Source of the DNA: Bacteroides intestinalis DSM 17393 | GTDB taxonomy: Bacteria; Bacteroidota; Bacteroidia; Bacteroidales; Bacteroidaceae | DNA length: 64,000 nt | Assembly: GCF_000172175.1 (NCBI RefSeq) | Contig: NZ_ABJL02000007.1 | Span: 310,001-374,000, forward strand | Reading direction: 5' to 3' | Part shown: one piece after another, positions 61,459-64,000 of the stretch | Position numbering within the stretch: the stretch's first letter is position 1 | Layout of the letters: every line of letters starts with the position of its first letter | Made by a program: the position numbers and the translations under genes | Notes under the pieces: model-generated | The model's database searches: none | Told to the model about the DNA's origin: nothing | What the model saw: the letters and a program-made list of their open reading frames with translations, nothing else

Positions 61459-63117
61459 TTAGTTCCAGCCCGGATTCTGAATAATAGAACCATTGGACAT
61501 CGTGATTTCATACAAAGGGATGGGGAACACCATGTCACGGCTTTCCGTAAAGCCACGACCTTTGTCGCTTGCTTCACCTTGGTTCTCCCATTCGAGGGCG
61601 TCACGGGTTGCTTCGTCGGTATTCCACTTCACGAATGTTCCGTCAGGTCCCATCAGGTTACTAATCATCTTTTTTCCGTTATCATCGGTCCAGCGGCGGA
61701 TGTCGTAGAGGCGGTTCTGCTCCCATGCCAGTTCCAGTCGGCGTTCCAGCCGAATGGCTTTACGGAGTTCGTTGCCACTTGCTGTCACATCTGCCAGATG
61801 GACACGACTACGCACTTCATTGAGGGCGGTGCGGGCATCAGTGTCTATAGACAGCTCGTTACAAGCCTCGGCATACATCAGCAATACGTCGGCATAGCGC
61901 AGGATACGGTGATCTAAGGGAATCTTGTCAATGTTATAAACTTCCGGACGCTTTTCGATGGGTACGAAATACTTGCGTACAATACGTGCGGATTTATGCT
62001 GCGCCGGGTCAATGATATAGCATTCGGGATCCCAACCGTATCTCTCGATATAAGTATCGTAAAGAGCCATATTTTTACTGTTCTCCACAAACTCGTCGAA
62101 ATTGTTCTCACCGGCAATCTCTGTACATCCGGTCTTGATGATAGTCCAGCGAAGACGTTCCGTATCACCGGCATCGATATAGGCTTGTTCAAGGTTAGCG
62201 GTCGGCTGTCCCCAGGACCATCCGTCGCCGGGACCGTTACGTGAACCGGTAATCACGGACAGGGCACCCCCCAAAGCATACGTACCATCGTACATGTATT
62301 GCACTTCAAACAGGCTCTCTTCATTGTTGTTGTGGTCTACGCTCCATACATCACCGAAATTGTCCATCAGCTTATATTCCTTGGAGTCGATAACCGTCTT
62401 TAATACGTCATGTGCATCCTGCCACTTTTCCTGATAGAGGTAGACCTTGCCGAGCAATCCCTGAGCCGCACCACTTGTAGCACGTCCCATATCAGTGGCT
62501 GCATATTCACTGCGTTTCGGCAATGCTGCCGCGGCGGCTTTCAAGTCATCTTCTATGAATTTATATACATCTGCCGTAGAAGCACGCTCGATGCCCTGTA
62601 TTTCTTCAGGCAACAAGAAGCCTGTAATCAGAGGCACACCACCAAAGTTTCTTACCAGTTCAAAGTAGAAATAAGCACGTAGGAAGCGAGCCTCGGCTAT
62701 AAGGCGGTTTTTCAGTTCCTCATTCAAGATAGTGGCCTGCGGTATGCGGTCAATGGCTACATTGCAACGCAAAATACCCTTATAGCGATACTGCCAGAAA
62801 TTGGAGATGGCTCCATTACTCTGCCCTGTACCCTGATAATGCGCCAAAGAAATATAATCGCTCTGGCTCTGGGTAGTATTTCCCATCCAGCCATCATCGC
62901 TACACATTTCAGAAAGCAGCCATACCGTATTGATGTTCCACCATCCACCGAAAGTGATGGCTTGGTAGCAACCGGTAATAAATGACTGGATTTCATCCTC
63001 GTTTTGGAAATAAGTATCCAAGTTTTGTTTTCCCCGCACTTCCTCATTCAGGAAGTCATCACAAGAAGTGAATGTCAGCGAGGCAATCAATGTCAATATT
63101 ACGAATATTTGTTTCAT
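61459..63117 (-). CDS. SusD-like outer-membrane glycan-binding lipoprotein
   Basis: 552 residues; lipobox LTFTSCD, then the SusD N-terminal pattern DDFLNEEVRGKQNLDTYFQN, TPR-like helices (ARFLRAYFYFELVRNFGGVP, GLLGKVYLYQEKWQDAHDVL) and a C-terminal EWENQGEASDKGRGFTESRD segment. It binds glycan at the surface and works as a lid on its SusC partner. It is 14 bases downstream of the susC gene. Confidence 0.95.
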   Translation of the reverse strand: MKQIFVILTLIASLTFTSCDDFLNEEVRGKQNLDTYFQNEDEIQSFITGCYQAITFGGWWNINTVWLLSEMCSDDGWMGNTTQSQSDYISLAHYQGTGQSNGAISNFWQYRYKGILRCNVAIDRIPQATILNEELKNRLIAEARFLRAYFYFELVRNFGGVPLITGFLLPEEIQGIERASTADVYKFIEDDLKAAAAALPKRSEYAATDMGRATSGAAQGLLGKVYLYQEKWQDAHDVLKTVIDSKEYKLMDNFGDVWSVDHNNNEESLFEVQYMYDGTYALGGALSVITGSRNGPGDGWSWGQPTANLEQAYIDAGDTERLRWTIIKTGCTEIAGENNFDEFVENSKNMALYDTYIERYGWDPECYIIDPAQHKSARIVRKYFVPIEKRPEVYNIDKIPLDHRILRYADVLLMYAEACNELSIDTDARTALNEVRSRVHLADVTASGNELRKAIRLERRLELAWEQNRLYDIRRWTDDNGKKMISNLMGPDGTFVKWNTDEATRDALEWENQGEASDKGRGFTESRDMVFPIPLYEITMSNGSIIQNPGWN

Positions 63118-63131
63118 ATCTGTATCACGGA

Positions 63132-64000
63132 TTAAAATTTAAAGTCAATGCCAAACAAGAAAGTACGCGGATTCGGGTAAGCAATGCCGTCGATACCGGT
63201 TTCAATCACACTGCCATCCATCAATGGACGTTCAGGGTCCATACCGGAATAACCGGTGATGGTGAACGGGTTCTGTGCAGAGAATGAAATGCGCAGGTCT
63301 GCTCCACCAACCCAATTCTTGGGAAGTGTATATCCCAATTGCAACAGCTTGCAGCGCATATACGAACCGTCTTCTACAAAGAAACTTGATACTCTGCTAT
63401 AATTCAGGTTCAAATCGGCGTAGGATAGTTGCGGGATGTCATTGCTTGTTCCTTCACCGTGCCATGCCTTTTGCAATGTACCGGCCCATACGTTCTGTCC
63501 GCTTGCACCGGAATACATGCCTTTAGTCTTGTTGTAGATATCATTTCCGAACGTACCGTAGAAATTGGCAGTAAAGTCAAAGTTCTTATAGGCGAAGCCT
63601 AAGTTCAGGCCAAGCATCAAGTCAGGATAAGGATTACCGATCCAAGTCTTATCCTTTTCGTCCAACGTACCGTCATGATTCAAGTCCTTGAAACGGATGT
63701 CACCCGGTTTTGCCTTATCTTGCACCAATTTACCGTTCTCGTTGGTGTGAGCATATACCTCATCCCAATTCTGGAAGATACCGTCTGCCACATAACCATA
63801 GAAACGAGAAATCAGACCACCGTCTTCGTTACGAATAATCTGGTCACCATTGAACCCGCCAGTCAGGATAGGGCCGTCACCAGAGAATTTCACAGCTTCA
63901 TTTTTCACGGTAGAAAGGTTCACACCTACATTATACTTGAAATCTTTAGTTATCTGGTCATGCCAGTTCAAACTCAATTCCCAGCCACTTGCTTTCATGC
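63132..64000 (-). CDS. SusC-like TonB-dependent transporter, C-terminal part (partial)
   Basis: At least 289 residues of the barrel's C-terminal strands; the gene continues beyond base 64000. Typical features: KASGWELSLNW, DIRFKDLNHDGTLDEKDKTW with the family's calcium-type loop, NPYPDLMLGLNLGFAYKNFD and the terminal NPRTFLFGIDFKF. Imports oligosaccharides across the outer membrane with its SusD partner. First visible gene of the PUL; regulator genes are presumably outside the window. Confidence 0.95.
   Translation of the reverse strand, partial: MKASGWELSLNWHDQITKDFKYNVGVNLSTVKNEAVKFSGDGPILTGGFNGDQIIRNEDGGLISRFYGYVADGIFQNWDEVYAHTNENGKLVQDKAKPGDIRFKDLNHDGTLDEKDKTWIGNPYPDLMLGLNLGFAYKNFDFTANFYGTFGNDIYNKTKGMYSGASGQNVWAGTLQKAWHGEGTSNDIPQLSYADLNLNYSRVSSFFVEDGSYMRCKLLQLGYTLPKNWVGGADLRISFSAQNPFTITGYSGMDPERPLMDGSVIETGIDGIAYPNPRTFLFGIDFKF

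Noticed and set aside
1..64000. CRISPR arrays and tRNA/rRNA genes
   Set aside because: No regularly spaced repeats with unique spacers and no cloverleaf or rRNA sequence were recognised by reading.

Overview
The window looks like a chromosomal segment of a gut Bacteroides species. Support comes from SusC/SusD proteins with glycoside hydrolases, promoters with the Bacteroides -7 element TAnnTTTG and no obvious Shine-Dalgarno sequences, many lipoproteins, families largely confined to Bacteroidales (DUF3836, NVEALA peptides, BF3164-type propellers, DUF6266) and a PorZ-like protein. No rRNA or tRNA gene was recognised. Species cannot be fixed from sequence alone.

Layout. 1-345 is the 3' end of nadA. 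494-5046 (minus) is a four-gene set (AP-endonuclease-2-like isomerase, DUF1080 lipoprotein, Tat-exported and cytoplasmic Gfo/Idh/MocA oxidoreductases) that matches the oxidation/elimination/hydration route for glycosides. 5151-11698 (minus) is housekeeping: porZ-like, rdgB, YitT-type membrane protein, leuS. 12354-13232 is an EamA transporter.

13198-27693 holds what I read as one regulatory system: two long paralogous histidine kinases, one OmpR-type response regulator, and four identically built tandem sites (three 7-mers at exact 11-bp spacing). The sites lie in front of two DUF3836 genes, a 45-codon peptide gene followed by a catalytically degenerate DUF3267 protein, and a DUF5694 gene divergent from the regulator itself. 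Inserted in this stretch is a LemA / DUF3137 / unknown / DegP-like protease operon (17786-21823). 28169-31299 has two membrane proteins and a TPR-HTH lipoprotein.

31300-38132 is accessory: structured non-coding DNA, DinB protein, ECF-type sigma factor, two near-identical DUF3836 genes flanking an ORF6N gene split by an IS1182-family element, and a DUF6266 gene. 38527-45720 is an AT-rich NVEALA cluster: a membrane-anchored winged-helix regulator, three small exported peptides, three six-bladed-propeller lipoproteins, a CxxC thioredoxin-like lipoprotein, a DUF1573 remnant and a MITE-like element. 45796-50872 carries a transglutaminase-like lipoprotein, a second-type signal peptidase I, an O-antigen-ligase-like protein and a small HTH protein. 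A third σ54-type DUF3836 gene follows at 51079. 52231-55619 encodes an unknown protein and a TPR/Suppressor-of-fused protein. 55702-64000 (minus) is a polysaccharide utilisation locus: GH30, GH2, GH30, SusD and the C-terminal part of SusC, probably for a beta-1,6-linked galactan or glucan.

The strongest candidates for undescribed biology are (i) the two-kinase/one-regulator regulon with its 11-bp-phased sites and small secreted proteins, (ii) the NVEALA peptide/propeller/CxxC cluster, and (iii) the palindrome plus σ54-like promoter module repeated before three DUF3836 genes.
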